Of a stretch of DNA of 64,000 nucleotides, positions 8,733 through 17,342 are shown piece after piece. Numbering within the stretch: the stretch's first letter is position 1; each line of letters begins with the position of its first letter. The DNA lies in contig NZ_CP137557.1 in NCBI RefSeq assembly GCF_019249655.2, forward strand, positions 244,001-308,000, given 5' to 3'. The translations under genes and the position numbers were made by a program. Source of the stretch: Segatella copri. GTDB lineage: Bacteria; Bacteroidota; Bacteroidia; Bacteroidales; Bacteroidaceae. The notes below the pieces were generated by a model. It ran no database searches. It was not told the origin of the DNA and saw nothing but the letters and a program-made list of their open reading frames with translations.

Positions 8733-9452
8733 ATGGTAATAAAGGTTTGTGGCATGCGCGATGCCCAGAATATTCGCGAAGTGAGCCAGTTGGGCGTTGA
8801 TATGATAGGAATGATCTTCTATCCAAAATCGCCTCGCTACGTGGAGATGCAGAGCAGTCACGCTGGCATCATTCCTGATTATGCAAAAGAGGATATTGGA
8901 GCTTCTGATTCTTCAAAAGATTCTTCTTCAAATTCTTCAGAATCTGTCTCTACATCTTCAAAATCTCCAGCCCGAGTAGGCGTATTTGTAGATGATATGG
9001 TTCAGAACATCGTGACACGAGTGGTGAATTATCATTTGGATTACGTCCAACTGCATGGCAATGAACCACGGGAGATGTGCGAGAATTTGAGATTAACTCT
9101 CGATCCCGATATCCGACCAGGCATCAAGATCATCAAGGCAATCAGTGTATCTGATGCCTCAGACATTCAAAAATATAAGGAGTATGTAGGCGCTGTTGAC
9201 CTCTTCCTTTTCGACACCAAATGCAAGACGGTGGGTGGAAGTGGCCAGCAGTTTGATTGGCAGGTTCTGGAGCAATACGATGGCGAAATCCCATTCCTCT
9301 TGAGTGGCGGCATCGGACCGGAAGATGCATCCCGCCTCCATGCCTTCCATCATCCCAAATACATCGGCATCGACCTCAACTCCCGTTTCGAGATAGAGCC
9401 GGGAGTGAAGGATGTAGAGAAGCTCAAGGGGTTCTTGAATGCGATGCAATAA
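8733..9452 (+). CDS. trpF: Phosphoribosylanthranilate isomerase
   Basis: A 239-residue TIM-barrel enzyme for the third step of tryptophan synthesis. VIKVCGMRD at the N-terminus holds the catalytic Cys, GMIFYPKSPR follows, and FLLSGGIGPEDA with GIDLNSRFE (catalytic Asp) is near the C-terminus. Residues ~50-80 are a Ser-rich low-complexity insert (KDSSSNSSESVSTSSKS) absent from ordinary TrpF, so the protein is longer than the usual ~200-210 residues. It starts 25 bp after foldback copy 1. Confidence 0.95.
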   Translation: MVIKVCGMRDAQNIREVSQLGVDMIGMIFYPKSPRYVEMQSSHAGIIPDYAKEDIGASDSSKDSSSNSSESVSTSSKSPARVGVFVDDMVQNIVTRVVNYHLDYVQLHGNEPREMCENLRLTLDPDIRPGIKIIKAISVSDASDIQKYKEYVGAVDLFLFDTKCKTVGGSGQQFDWQVLEQYDGEIPFLLSGGIGPEDASRLHAFHHPKYIGIDLNSRFEIEPGVKDVEKLKGFLNAMQ

Positions 9453-9535
9453 AGAGAGATACAATAAAGAGAAATACAATAAAGAGAAATACAATAAAGA
9501 GAGATACAATAAAGAGAGATTTCAATAAAGATTTT
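9451..9535. repeat. Tandem 15-bp repeats between trpF and trpA
   Basis: About five units of AATAAAGAGA(G/A)ATAC in a row, beginning at the trpF stop codon. Purine-rich with no stable hairpin. They look like slippage-prone spacer DNA inside the operon. Confidence 0.85.
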
Positions 9536-9585
9536 GGGTTAAGCCCCATTTCTAAACACAAAACGATTTTAAAATACAACACAGG

Positions 9586-10362
9586 ATGAACAAGATAAAT
9601 GCATTATTTGCAAACAACAAAGACCGCAAGCTTTTGAGCTTGTATTTCTGCGCCGGATGCCCAACCTTAGAAGGCACCGGCGATGTAATCAAGGCGATGG
9701 AACGCAAGGGCATCGATATGATAGAAGTAGGTATCCCCTTCAGCGACCCTTTGGCAGATGGACCCGTTATCCAGAGTGCAGGTACCAAGGCTCTGAAAAA
9801 CGGCATGACCGTCAAAACCCTCTTTGGTCAGCTCAAGGCCATCAAAGATGAAGTCAATATCCCTCTCGTTCTCATGGGCTATCTCAACCCCATCATGCAC
9901 TATGGCATCGAGGAGTTCTTCAAGAGCTGTGTAGAGAGCGGAGTGAGCGGAACCATCATTCCCGACCTTCCTTTCGATGATTATCTCAAGGTAGTTAAGC
10001 CTATCGCCGATAAGTACGATATCCGCGTCATCATGATGATTACTCCTGAAACCAGCGAGGAGCGCATCCGCTTCATCGATGAGCATACCGATGGCTTCAT
10101 CTATATGGTCAGCTCCGCCAGCATCACGGGTGCTCAGAGCAGTTTCGGCGATGCCAAGCTCGCTTACTTCAACCATATCAACAGCATGAACCTCCGCAAC
10201 CCACGCATGATTGGCTTCGGCATCAGCAACAAGCAGACCCTTACCAGTGCACAGGATAACGCCGCCGGTGCCATCATCGGCAGTAAGTTTGTGACATTGC
10301 TCAATGAAACCATGAATCCAGACAAGGCTTTGGATAGGCTTTTTGAGTGCCTCAAAAAGTAG
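9586..10362 (+). CDS. trpA: Tryptophan synthase alpha chain
   Basis: A 258-residue TIM barrel that cleaves indole glycerol phosphate and channels indole to TrpB. Catalytic Glu47 (MIEVGIPFSDP) and Asp58 (PLADGPVIQ) are in place, matching Glu49/Asp60 of E. coli. LMGYLNPIMHYG, PDLPFDD and GFGIS (phosphate loop) are also present. It lies before trpB, with a 518-bp repeat-filled gap between them rather than the usual tight coupling. Confidence 0.97.
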   Translation: MNKINALFANNKDRKLLSLYFCAGCPTLEGTGDVIKAMERKGIDMIEVGIPFSDPLADGPVIQSAGTKALKNGMTVKTLFGQLKAIKDEVNIPLVLMGYLNPIMHYGIEEFFKSCVESGVSGTIIPDLPFDDYLKVVKPIADKYDIRVIMMITPETSEERIRFIDEHTDGFIYMVSSASITGAQSSFGDAKLAYFNHINSMNLRNPRMIGFGISNKQTLTSAQDNAAGAIIGSKFVTLLNETMNPDKALDRLFECLKK

Positions 10363-10527
10363 TTAATAGTTAATAATAGTTAATAGCTAATAGTTGACAG
10401 TTGATAGTTAATAGTTGATTGTTAATAGTTGATAGTTAATAGCGGCTTCGGCGTATAGCAGGCTTGCCCTATAAACTGTAAACTGTAAACTGTAAACTAT
10501 AAATTATAAACTGTAAACTATAAATTA
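10363..10527. repeat. Degenerate short tandem repeats after trpA
   Basis: Two simple-repeat tracts: TTAATAGT/TGATAGT-type units (10363-10442) and TAAACTG/TATAAAC-type units (10471-10527). The second type continues after the foldback element (10810-10875) and the first recurs near 12083-12110. This is A/T-rich spacer; no gene is visible. Confidence 0.8.
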
Positions 10528-10809
10528 CTGAAGTTTCGCAAGTAGCATTCTACCGTCCCCGAAGGGGGCGAATGTGAATAACCGCGGGTGGAATGCCCGA
10601 AGGGAATGGAACCTGCGGATAGTCACAGATACTCTCTTATCGTCCCCGAAGGGGGCGAACAGGAGCAAGATTGGATGTGGTTCGCCCCCTTTGGGGACGC
10701 TTTCTCCCTACTATTAGTTTGTCCGCAGGTTCCATGACCTTCGGTCATTCCACCAGCGGTTATTGAAAGTTGGCCCCCTTCGGGGACCGGAGGTTACTTG
10801 CGAAACTTG
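10528..10809 (+). mobile_element. Foldback MITE-like element, copy 2 (between trpA and trpB)
   Basis: A 282-bp element, same orientation as copy 1 and differing from it at only a handful of positions. Ends are CTGAAGTTTCGCAAGTA and TACTTGCGAAACTTG. The flanks TATAAATTA (10519-10527) and AATAAATTA (10810-10818) match at 8 of 9 positions, consistent with a target duplication inside an A/T-rich repeat tract. It sits within the trp operon, upstream of trpB. Confidence 0.85.
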
Positions 10810-10880
10810 AATAAATTATAAACTGTAAACTGCAAACTATAAATCATAAACTATAAACTGTAAATTATAAACTAAGTATT

Positions 10881-12080
10881 ATGTATCAAGTTGACGATAA
10901 AGGATTTTTTGGAAAATTCGGAGGAGCTTACGTTCCTGAAATATTATATAAGTGTGTAACAGAACTCCAGCAGGCTTACAAGCCTATCATTGAGAGCGAG
11001 GAGTTCAAAAATGAGTACTATGCCCTTTTGAAAGATTACGTGGGCCGTCCTTCACCTCTCTATTATGCCAAGCGCATGAGCGAGAAGTATGGCTGCCAGC
11101 TCTATCTGAAGCGTGAGGACCTGAACCATACCGGTGCACACAAAATCAATAACACCATCGGACAGATTCTGATGGCGAAGAAGATGGGAAAGACCCGTAT
11201 CATCGCCGAAACGGGTGCCGGACAGCATGGCGTTGCCACTGCCACCGTCTGTGCCCTGATGGATATGAAGTGCGAAATCTTCATGGGTGCCACCGATGTG
11301 GAGCGCCAGCATACCAACGTAGAACGTATGAAGATGTTGGGCGCCAAGGTGAACCCGGTTCGCACAGGCAATATGACTCTGAGCGATGCCTGCTCTGAGG
11401 CCATCCGCGACTGGTGCTGTCACCCACAGGATACCTTCTATATCGTAGGTTCCACCATGGGTCCGCATCCTTACCCTGATATCGTGGCAAAGATGCAGAG
11501 CGTCATCAGCGAGGAACTGAAATGGCAGTTGGAGGAGAAAATCGGTCGCGATTATCCTGATTATCTCATCGCCTGCGTGGGTGGCGGAAGCAATGCCGCA
11601 GGTACCATCTATCATTACATCGACGACGACCGTGTTCAGATTTATCTCGCTGAGGCTGCCGGTCATGGCATAGACACCAACTATACCGCTGCCACCATGC
11701 ATTGCGGAACAGAGGGAATCATCCACGGCGCCCGCACCCTGGTGATGCAGACTGAAGATGGTCAGATAGAAGAAGCCTTCACCATCAGTGCCGGTTTGGA
11801 TTACCCGGGCATTGGACCAATGCACGCCGATTTGGCAACAAGAGGCAGAAGTCATGTGCTTGCCATCAAGGACGATGAGGCCATCTATGCCGGTTATGAG
11901 TTGACCCGCATGGAAGGCATCATCCCAGCCATCGAGAGTGCCCATGCCGTAGCCGCCTTGAAGAAGATGAAGTTCAAGAAGGATGATGTGGTTGTCCTTA
12001 CTGTTTCAGGCCGTGGCGACAAGGATGTGGAGACGTATTTGAGCCATAAGGAAATGGCAGGAGAATACGGCAACTTTTAA
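10881..12080 (+). CDS. trpB: Tryptophan synthase beta chain
   Basis: A 399-residue PLP enzyme that condenses indole with serine. The PLP lysine is Lys88 in REDLNHTGAHKINN, the phosphate-binding GGGSNAAG and the C-terminal SGRGDKD loop are intact, and GRPSPLYYA opens the catalytic domain. This is the TrpB1 type paired with TrpA. It follows trpA after foldback copy 2, and is followed by trpE. Confidence 0.97.
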   Translation: MYQVDDKGFFGKFGGAYVPEILYKCVTELQQAYKPIIESEEFKNEYYALLKDYVGRPSPLYYAKRMSEKYGCQLYLKREDLNHTGAHKINNTIGQILMAKKMGKTRIIAETGAGQHGVATATVCALMDMKCEIFMGATDVERQHTNVERMKMLGAKVNPVRTGNMTLSDACSEAIRDWCCHPQDTFYIVGSTMGPHPYPDIVAKMQSVISEELKWQLEEKIGRDYPDYLIACVGGGSNAAGTIYHYIDDDRVQIYLAEAAGHGIDTNYTAATMHCGTEGIIHGARTLVMQTEDGQIEEAFTISAGLDYPGIGPMHADLATRGRSHVLAIKDDEAIYAGYELTRMEGIIPAIESAHAVAALKKMKFKKDDVVVLTVSGRGDKDVETYLSHKEMAGEYGNF

Positions 12081-12183
12081 ATAGTTAATAGTTAAAAGTT
12101 AATAGTTAATAGAGGCTGCGCCGTTGAGCAAGATTGTCAAAGCGGTTCATGCTATAAACTATAAATTATCAATTATAAACTAA

Positions 12184-13641
12184 ATGAAATATAGTTATCA
12201 TACAGTAACCCGCAAGATTCTTGCCGACCTTTATACGCCGGTGGGAGTCTATATGCGATTGAGAGATATTTATCCCCAGTCGGCTCTGATGGAGAGTTCC
12301 GACTATCATGGTTCCGAGAACTCCCGGTCCTTCATCGGCGTTCATCCGCTGGCAAGCATCGCCGTGAGCCATGGCGAGGTCATCAAGACCTATCCTGATG
12401 GCAGCGTGGAGAAGGAAACGCTGCCTACTTTCGGCGAGGGCAAGGGCGAACAGTGCAAGCTCGCCATCTCCAAGGCCATCAACGATTTCATCCAGAGCTT
12501 CCACGTAGAAGGAGAGGGCAAGGATTTCTGCGGACTCTATGGCTTCACCACCTTCAACGCCGTGAGATATTTCGAGAATATCCCCGTAAAGGATACCACC
12601 ATGGCGAAGAATGATGCACCGGATATCTATTATATTATGTATAAGGACATCATCGTGTTCGATCACTTCAATAATACAATGGAGCTGATTGCGCTTCAAG
12701 AGAGTGAAGAACGAAGAGTGAAGAGTGAAGAATCTCACTCTTCACTTCCTGAGCTCGATGCCCTGCTCAAGGCCGTGAACAAGGCGAATGTGAAGCCTTA
12801 TGATTTCCATCCGGTGGGCGATACCTTTTCTACCCTTACCGACGAGGAGCACAAGGCAAACATCCGCAAGTGCATCCAGCACTGTCTGCGGGGCGATGTC
12901 TTCCAGATTGTTGTCAGCCGCCGCTTCATCCAGAAATACGAGGGCGATGACTTCAAGCTCTATCGTGCCCTGCGCAGCATCAACCCATCGCCATATCTCT
13001 TCTATTTCGATTTCGGCGGATTCCGCATCTTCGGCTCTTCTCCTGAAACCCACAACCGCATCGTGGGCGACAAGGCATTTATTGACCCGATAGCAGGAAC
13101 CACCCGTCGCACAGGCGATATGGAGCAGGATAGAAAGGCTGCCGAGTTCCTCCGCAACGACCCGAAGGAGAATGCCGAGCACGTGATGCTGGTAGATTTG
13201 GCGCGCAACGACTTGAGCCGCAACTGCCATGGTGTGAAGGTAGATTTCTATAAGGATATGCAGTTTTATAGCCACGTCATCCACTTGGTGAGCCGTGTGA
13301 GCGGAACCCTCGATAAGGATGCCGACCACATCAAGGAGTTCATTGATACCTTCCCAGCCGGTACCCTGAGCGGTGCGCCCAAGGTGAGGGCGATGCAGAT
13401 TATCTCCGAACTGGAACCTCATAATCGTGGAGCCTACGGCGGTTGCATCGGATTTATCGGCTTGAATGGCGATTTGAACCAGGCGATTGTAATCCGAACC
13501 TTCATCAGCCGCAATGGCGAACTCTGGTTCCAGGCAGGAAGTGGAGTCGTGGCGAAGAGCAACGACCAGTATGAGTTGGAAGAGTGCAATAACAAGTTGG
13601 GCGCCCTCACCAAGGCGATTCATATTGCAGAAGAACTTTAA
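12184..13641 (+). CDS. trpE: Anthranilate synthase component I
   Basis: A 485-residue chorismate-using enzyme. The catalytic half shows GTTRRTGDMEQDRKAA, DLARNDLSRNC and PAGTLSGAPKVRAM, and ends with FQAGSGVVAKS. Near the N-terminus, SALMESSD stands where the Trp-feedback LLES motif is expected. A GA-rich insert at about 12699-12747 codes the charged EERRVKSEE stretch between the N-terminal and catalytic parts, in frame and probably tolerated. It needs TrpG downstream for glutamine use. Confidence 0.96.
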   Translation: MKYSYHTVTRKILADLYTPVGVYMRLRDIYPQSALMESSDYHGSENSRSFIGVHPLASIAVSHGEVIKTYPDGSVEKETLPTFGEGKGEQCKLAISKAINDFIQSFHVEGEGKDFCGLYGFTTFNAVRYFENIPVKDTTMAKNDAPDIYYIMYKDIIVFDHFNNTMELIALQESEERRVKSEESHSSLPELDALLKAVNKANVKPYDFHPVGDTFSTLTDEEHKANIRKCIQHCLRGDVFQIVVSRRFIQKYEGDDFKLYRALRSINPSPYLFYFDFGGFRIFGSSPETHNRIVGDKAFIDPIAGTTRRTGDMEQDRKAAEFLRNDPKENAEHVMLVDLARNDLSRNCHGVKVDFYKDMQFYSHVIHLVSRVSGTLDKDADHIKEFIDTFPAGTLSGAPKVRAMQIISELEPHNRGAYGGCIGFIGLNGDLNQAIVIRTFISRNGELWFQAGSGVVAKSNDQYELEECNNKLGALTKAIHIAEEL

Positions 13642-13680
13642 GAAAGTGAAGAGTGAAGAACGAAGAGTGAAGAATTCATG
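13642..13680. repeat. GA-rich 35-bp repeat after trpE
   Basis: AAAGTGAAGAGTGAAGAACG and the following bases closely match a segment inside the DUF4837 gene (46711-46748, opposite strand) and part of the insert in trpE (12699-12747). It is a dispersed low-complexity repeat in the trpE-trpG spacer. Confidence 0.75.
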
Positions 13681-13733
13681 TGCTTCAAGTAATCATTAAG
13701 TACGAAACATTAAATATTAAACATTATCAAAAC

Positions 13734-14297
13734 GTGAAAGTAGTAATCATAGATAATTACGATTCCTTCACCTACAATCTGGCACATTTGGTGAAGGAAT
13801 TGGGCGTGGACGTTACGGTGTATCGCAACGACCAGTTTCAGCTCCGTGAGTTGGAGCCATTTGATAAGATCATATTGAGTCCGGGTCCGGGAATCCCATC
13901 CGAGGCGGGGTTGTTGATGGATGTCATCAGGAAGTATGCAGGCATCAAGCCGATGCTGGGCGTATGTCTGGGTCATCAGGCGATAGGCGAGGCGTTTGGT
14001 GCCAAGCTCACCAACCTCAAGGAGGTGTATCATGGTGTAGCCACCCCATGCACCCAGTTTGGCATCGACCCGATATTCCAGGGCATGGAGAAGCGAATCG
14101 AGATAGGAAGATACCATTCGTGGGTAGTAGATAGAACGAATTTCCCTGAGTGCTTGGATGTCACCGCCGTGAGCGATGACGGTTGCATCATGGGTTTGAA
14201 GCACAAGAACTACGATATCCATGGCATCCAGTTCCATCCCGAAAGCGTGTTGACGCCGGAAGGCAAGACCATCGTCAGGAACTTCCTGGAGTTGTAA
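13734..14297 (+). CDS. trpG: Anthranilate synthase component II (glutamine amidotransferase)
   Basis: A 187-residue class I amidotransferase that feeds ammonia to TrpE. The nucleophile is in MLGVCLGHQAIGE and the His-Glu pair in QFHPESVLTP. I place the start at the GTG (13734), giving VKVVIIDNYDSFTYNL as the first residues, which matches family length; the upstream ATG at 13680 would add an unrelated extension. It is the last trp gene, 92 bp after trpE. Confidence 0.95.
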   Translation: MKVVIIDNYDSFTYNLAHLVKELGVDVTVYRNDQFQLRELEPFDKIILSPGPGIPSEAGLLMDVIRKYAGIKPMLGVCLGHQAIGEAFGAKLTNLKEVYHGVATPCTQFGIDPIFQGMEKRIEIGRYHSWVVDRTNFPECLDVTAVSDDGCIMGLKHKNYDIHGIQFHPESVLTPEGKTIVRNFLEL

Positions 14298-14312
14298 AGA
14301 GGATAGGAGATA

Positions 14313-14358
14313 TAAAAAAATCCCAGGCGATTCACCATCACCTGGGATTTTTTATATT
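14313..14358. terminator. Bidirectional terminator between trpG and the ROK kinase
   Basis: AAATCCCAGG and CCTGGGATTT form a stem with an A-run before and a T-run after. It can serve trpG on the plus strand and the kinase gene on the minus strand. Confidence 0.9.
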
Positions 14359-14397
14359 TTTATCTGATTGTCAGATTATCAGATTATCAGATGGGAA

Positions 14398-15375
14398 TTA
14401 CAAGTCCCAACCCACGGCACTGGCGCCGAGAACGGCAGCAGAACTGCCATCAAGAGTTGATACCAGGAACTTAGCCTTGCCCTTGTAAATCTTCAATACA
14501 TTCTCATCGTATGCCTTCTTCAAAGGCTCCATCAGCAAGTCACCAGCCTTGGTCAAACCGCCGAAGAATACGAATGCCTCTGGTGCAGAGAAAGCAGCAA
14601 AGTTGGCGCAAGCCTCACCCAGCATCTTACCTGTGAAGTCGTAGATGCGCTTAGCCAAAGCATCGCCCTTGCCGGCAGCCACACTCACGTCGTAAGAAGT
14701 GATATCCTCTGGCTTCATCTCGCGGAGCAAAGAAGGCTCGTCGCTTGTCTCCAGGAACTCGCGTGCTGTGCGAGCCACACCCGTAGCAGAGCAGTAAGTC
14801 TCCAGACAACCTCTTCTGCCGCAACCGCATACGCGGCCAGCCTCGCCAGGAACCACGATTACGTGACCCAACTCACCAGCGAAACCATCGCTACCGTAAA
14901 CCATCTGACCGTTGATAACGATACCAGAACCTACACCAGTACCCAAAGTAATGTCGATAAAGTTCTTCATACCACGAGCCACACCGTAAGTCATCTCGCC
15001 CAAGGCAGCCGCATTCGCATCGTTAGTCAAAGCCACAGGAATACCCAAAGCCTTGCTGAAGAGATCAGCCAATGGCACTACGCCATCGTGAGCCCAAGGA
15101 AGGTTAGGAGCGAACTCGATGGTACCTGTATAGTAGTTACCGTTAGGAGCACCGATACCCATACCCTTGATCTTCTCGATGCCGCCGATGGTATCAAGCA
15201 CAGGCTGCAAAGCCTCTACAGAAGCTTTTACATATTCATCCACTGTCTTGTAGCCACCAGTCTTGATGGCTGTTGTAGCCTTAATGTCACCGCGTGCATC
15301 TACGATGCCGAACACTGAATTAGTACCGCCAAGGTCCAAGCCAATTACGTATGGCTTCATTGCATTTTCTGTCAT
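14398..15375 (-). CDS. ROK-family glucokinase / sugar kinase
   Basis: A 325-residue ROK protein. GLDLGGTNSVFGIVD near the N-terminus is the ATP-binding loop, NDANAAALGE and GTGVGSGIV carry the sugar and ATP motifs, ELGHVIVVPG leads to the zinc motif with CGCGRRGCLE, typical of bacterial ROK glucokinases. It phosphorylates glucose or a related hexose. A start at MKPYVIG (15360) is also possible. It is convergent with the trp operon and shares its terminator. Confidence 0.92.
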   Translation of the reverse strand: MTENAMKPYVIGLDLGGTNSVFGIVDARGDIKATTAIKTGGYKTVDEYVKASVEALQPVLDTIGGIEKIKGMGIGAPNGNYYTGTIEFAPNLPWAHDGVVPLADLFSKALGIPVALTNDANAAALGEMTYGVARGMKNFIDITLGTGVGSGIVINGQMVYGSDGFAGELGHVIVVPGEAGRVCGCGRRGCLETYCSATGVARTAREFLETSDEPSLLREMKPEDITSYDVSVAAGKGDALAKRIYDFTGKMLGEACANFAAFSAPEAFVFFGGLTKAGDLLMEPLKKAYDENVLKIYKGKAKFLVSTLDGSSAAVLGASAVGWDL

Positions 15376-15414
15376 GTCTTTATTTTAAATTAGTTAGAAT
15401 TGTTTTTAATTATT

Positions 15415-15716
15415 CATGCTTCACACGTAACCTCCGGTCCCCCAATATCAGCAACCTCCGGTCCCCGAAGGGGGCCAACTTTCAATAACCGCTGGTGGAA
15501 TGACCGAAGGTCATGGAACCTGCGGACAACCAATAGTAGGGAAGAATCGTCCCCAAAGGGGGCGAACCACATCCAGTCTTGCTCCTGTTCGCCCCCTTCG
15601 GGGACGTTTGGAGAGAGTCCTTGTTATCCGCAGGTTCCATTCCCTTCGGTCATTCCACCCGCGGTTATTGACATTCGCCCCCTTCGGGGACGGTGGGATG
15701 CTACTTGCGAAAGCTT
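15415..15716 (-). mobile_element. Foldback MITE-like element, copy 3 (decayed)
   Basis: Same family as copies 1-2, in the opposite orientation. The left end is degenerate (CATGCTTCACACGTAACC) and followed by a duplicated ACCTCCGGTCCCC, a ~23-bp insertion. The right end is CTACTTGCGAAAGCTT. Both flanks read TTTTTAATTAT, which may be the target duplication. The rest of 15376-15970 holds only the promoter below; no gene is visible. Confidence 0.75.
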
Positions 15717-15899
15717 TTTAATTATAATTCTCTGCAAAGATAAGAAATAGTTTTGGAATAGTTGCTATTTCTTGTATAAAAAAGTATAATTTCTTCTTTT
15801 TTTTTAACTGAAATCAAATAAATCAGACTTCTTCCGAAAAAAAGAGGGTCTAAAATGAAAGTTTAACCCAAAAAATTACTAGATGTGCCCGATTTTTTG

Positions 15900-15907
15900 T
15901 AACTTTG
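15900..15907 (+). promoter_or_regulatory. -7 box of the LysE-type exporter gene
   Basis: TAACTTTG, a perfect TAnnTTTG, about 63 bp before the start codon. No clear TTTG -33 box was seen. Confidence 0.6.
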
Positions 15908-15970
15908 CCCGCTGTTATTAGATTTTGTATTTTTAGCCGGTTGGGATACTGGCAAAATGGAATAGAGAAA

Positions 15971-16648
15971 ATGAATTTAGCATTTCCAATAGAGTTTAAC
16001 ATCCTTGACTTTGTTTTCAAGGGAATTCTTATCGGTGTGATTGCCTCGGCTCCGATGGGTCCGGTGGGCATCCTTTGTATTCAGCGAACCTTGAACAAGG
16101 GGCGATGGTATGGTTTCGTCACGGGTATAGGTGCAGCGTGCAGCGACATCGTCTATGCGCTTTTCACGGGCTTGGGTATGAGCTTCGTGATGGATTTCGT
16201 GAACAATTCGCAGAACAAGTTCATCCTCCAGATTCTCGGCAGCGTGATGCTCCTCATCTTCGGCGTCTATTGCTTCAGGAGCAATCCTACCAAGAACATG
16301 CACCAGAGCAGCAACAAGCAGGGTACCCTTACCCACAATGCCATTACGGCTTTCCTGGTAACGCTGAGCAATCCGCTCATCGTCTTCCTCTTCATGGCCA
16401 CCTTTGCCCAGTTTGCCTTCGTGGTGCCTGATATGCCGATCGAAATGGGTGTGGGCTATCTCAGCATTGTCTTCGGAGCCCTGCTCTGGTGGTTCGGTCT
16501 CACCTGGCTCATCGACAAGGTGAGGGGAAAGTTTGATACCAACGGCATCCTTATTATTAATAAGGTGATAGGAAGCGTGGTCATCATCTTCTCTGTCATT
16601 GCCCTCTTCGGCACAGTATTCAATCTGTACCATCTGCCAGGCTTTTAA
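15971..16648 (+). CDS. LysE-family transporter
   Basis: A 225-residue membrane protein from the ATG at 15971 (MNLAFPIEFN); the longer frame to 15905 begins before the transcript would. IASAPMGPVGILCIQRTL in the first helix is the LysE/RhtB signature (PxGP), and ~6 hydrophobic segments follow. The family exports amino acids or homoserine-lactone-like solutes. Substrate unknown. The next gene follows by 55 bp in the same direction. Confidence 0.88.
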   Translation: MNLAFPIEFNILDFVFKGILIGVIASAPMGPVGILCIQRTLNKGRWYGFVTGIGAACSDIVYALFTGLGMSFVMDFVNNSQNKFILQILGSVMLLIFGVYCFRSNPTKNMHQSSNKQGTLTHNAITAFLVTLSNPLIVFLFMATFAQFAFVVPDMPIEMGVGYLSIVFGALLWWFGLTWLIDKVRGKFDTNGILIINKVIGSVVIIFSVIALFGTVFNLYHLPGF

Positions 16649-16703
16649 TCTTAGAGTTAAAAGTTGATAGTTAATAGTTTATAGTTCAAACTTCAAAGTA
16701 AAT

Positions 16704-17258
16704 ATGTTTGTAGCACAAGAATTAAGAAAGACGAGTATTGCAGAATACCTCTTATATATGTGGCAGATAGAGGATATCATCCGTGCCTACGGATGCTCGC
16801 TGCCTGTCATCAAGAAGAATTACATCGAAAGATTCAATTTCACTCCCGAGCAGAAAGATGAGGAACTCGACTGGTTCGGCAACCTCATCCGCATGATGAA
16901 CGAGGAGGGAAAGCGTGAGTATGGTCACCTCGATATCAACCGAGTGCTCCTGCAGGATGTCATCGACCTTCATGCCCGACTGCTCCAGAGCAGCAAGTTT
17001 CCTATCTACAACGCCGAATACTACAAGGTGTTGCCGTTCATCGTTGAGCTGCGCAACCGTGGCGACAAGGAACTCAACGAGATTGAAACCTGCCTCGATG
17101 CCCTCTATGGCGTGATGATGCTCCGCCTGCAGAAAAAGGAGATTACTCCCGAAACTGAGCGTGCCATCAAGGAAATCACCGTCTTCATCGGCCTCTTGAG
17201 CGATTACTATATCAAGGACCGCACCGAAGGCCTGAAGTTCGAAGACGACGACATGTAG
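16704..17258 (+). CDS. DUF4924 family protein
   Basis: A 184-residue soluble, helical, charged protein starting MFVAQELRKTSIAEYLLYM. It has no signal peptide or membrane segment. I recognise the pattern as the Bacteroidota DUF4924 family, of unknown function. It sits between the exporter and prfC in the same direction. The family name is from memory. Confidence 0.75.
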   Translation: MFVAQELRKTSIAEYLLYMWQIEDIIRAYGCSLPVIKKNYIERFNFTPEQKDEELDWFGNLIRMMNEEGKREYGHLDINRVLLQDVIDLHARLLQSSKFPIYNAEYYKVLPFIVELRNRGDKELNEIETCLDALYGVMMLRLQKKEITPETERAIKEITVFIGLLSDYYIKDRTEGLKFEDDDM

Positions 17259-17342
17259 TGATTAGTTTTTAGTGATTACTTTTCAGTGATTAATTTTTTA
17301 GTATATACATTATTATAATATATATATAACGATATATAACAG

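Noticed and set aside
9458..9535. Riboswitch or structured RNA between trpF and trpA
   Set aside because: The sequence is only purine-rich 15-bp tandem repeats with no stable pairing.
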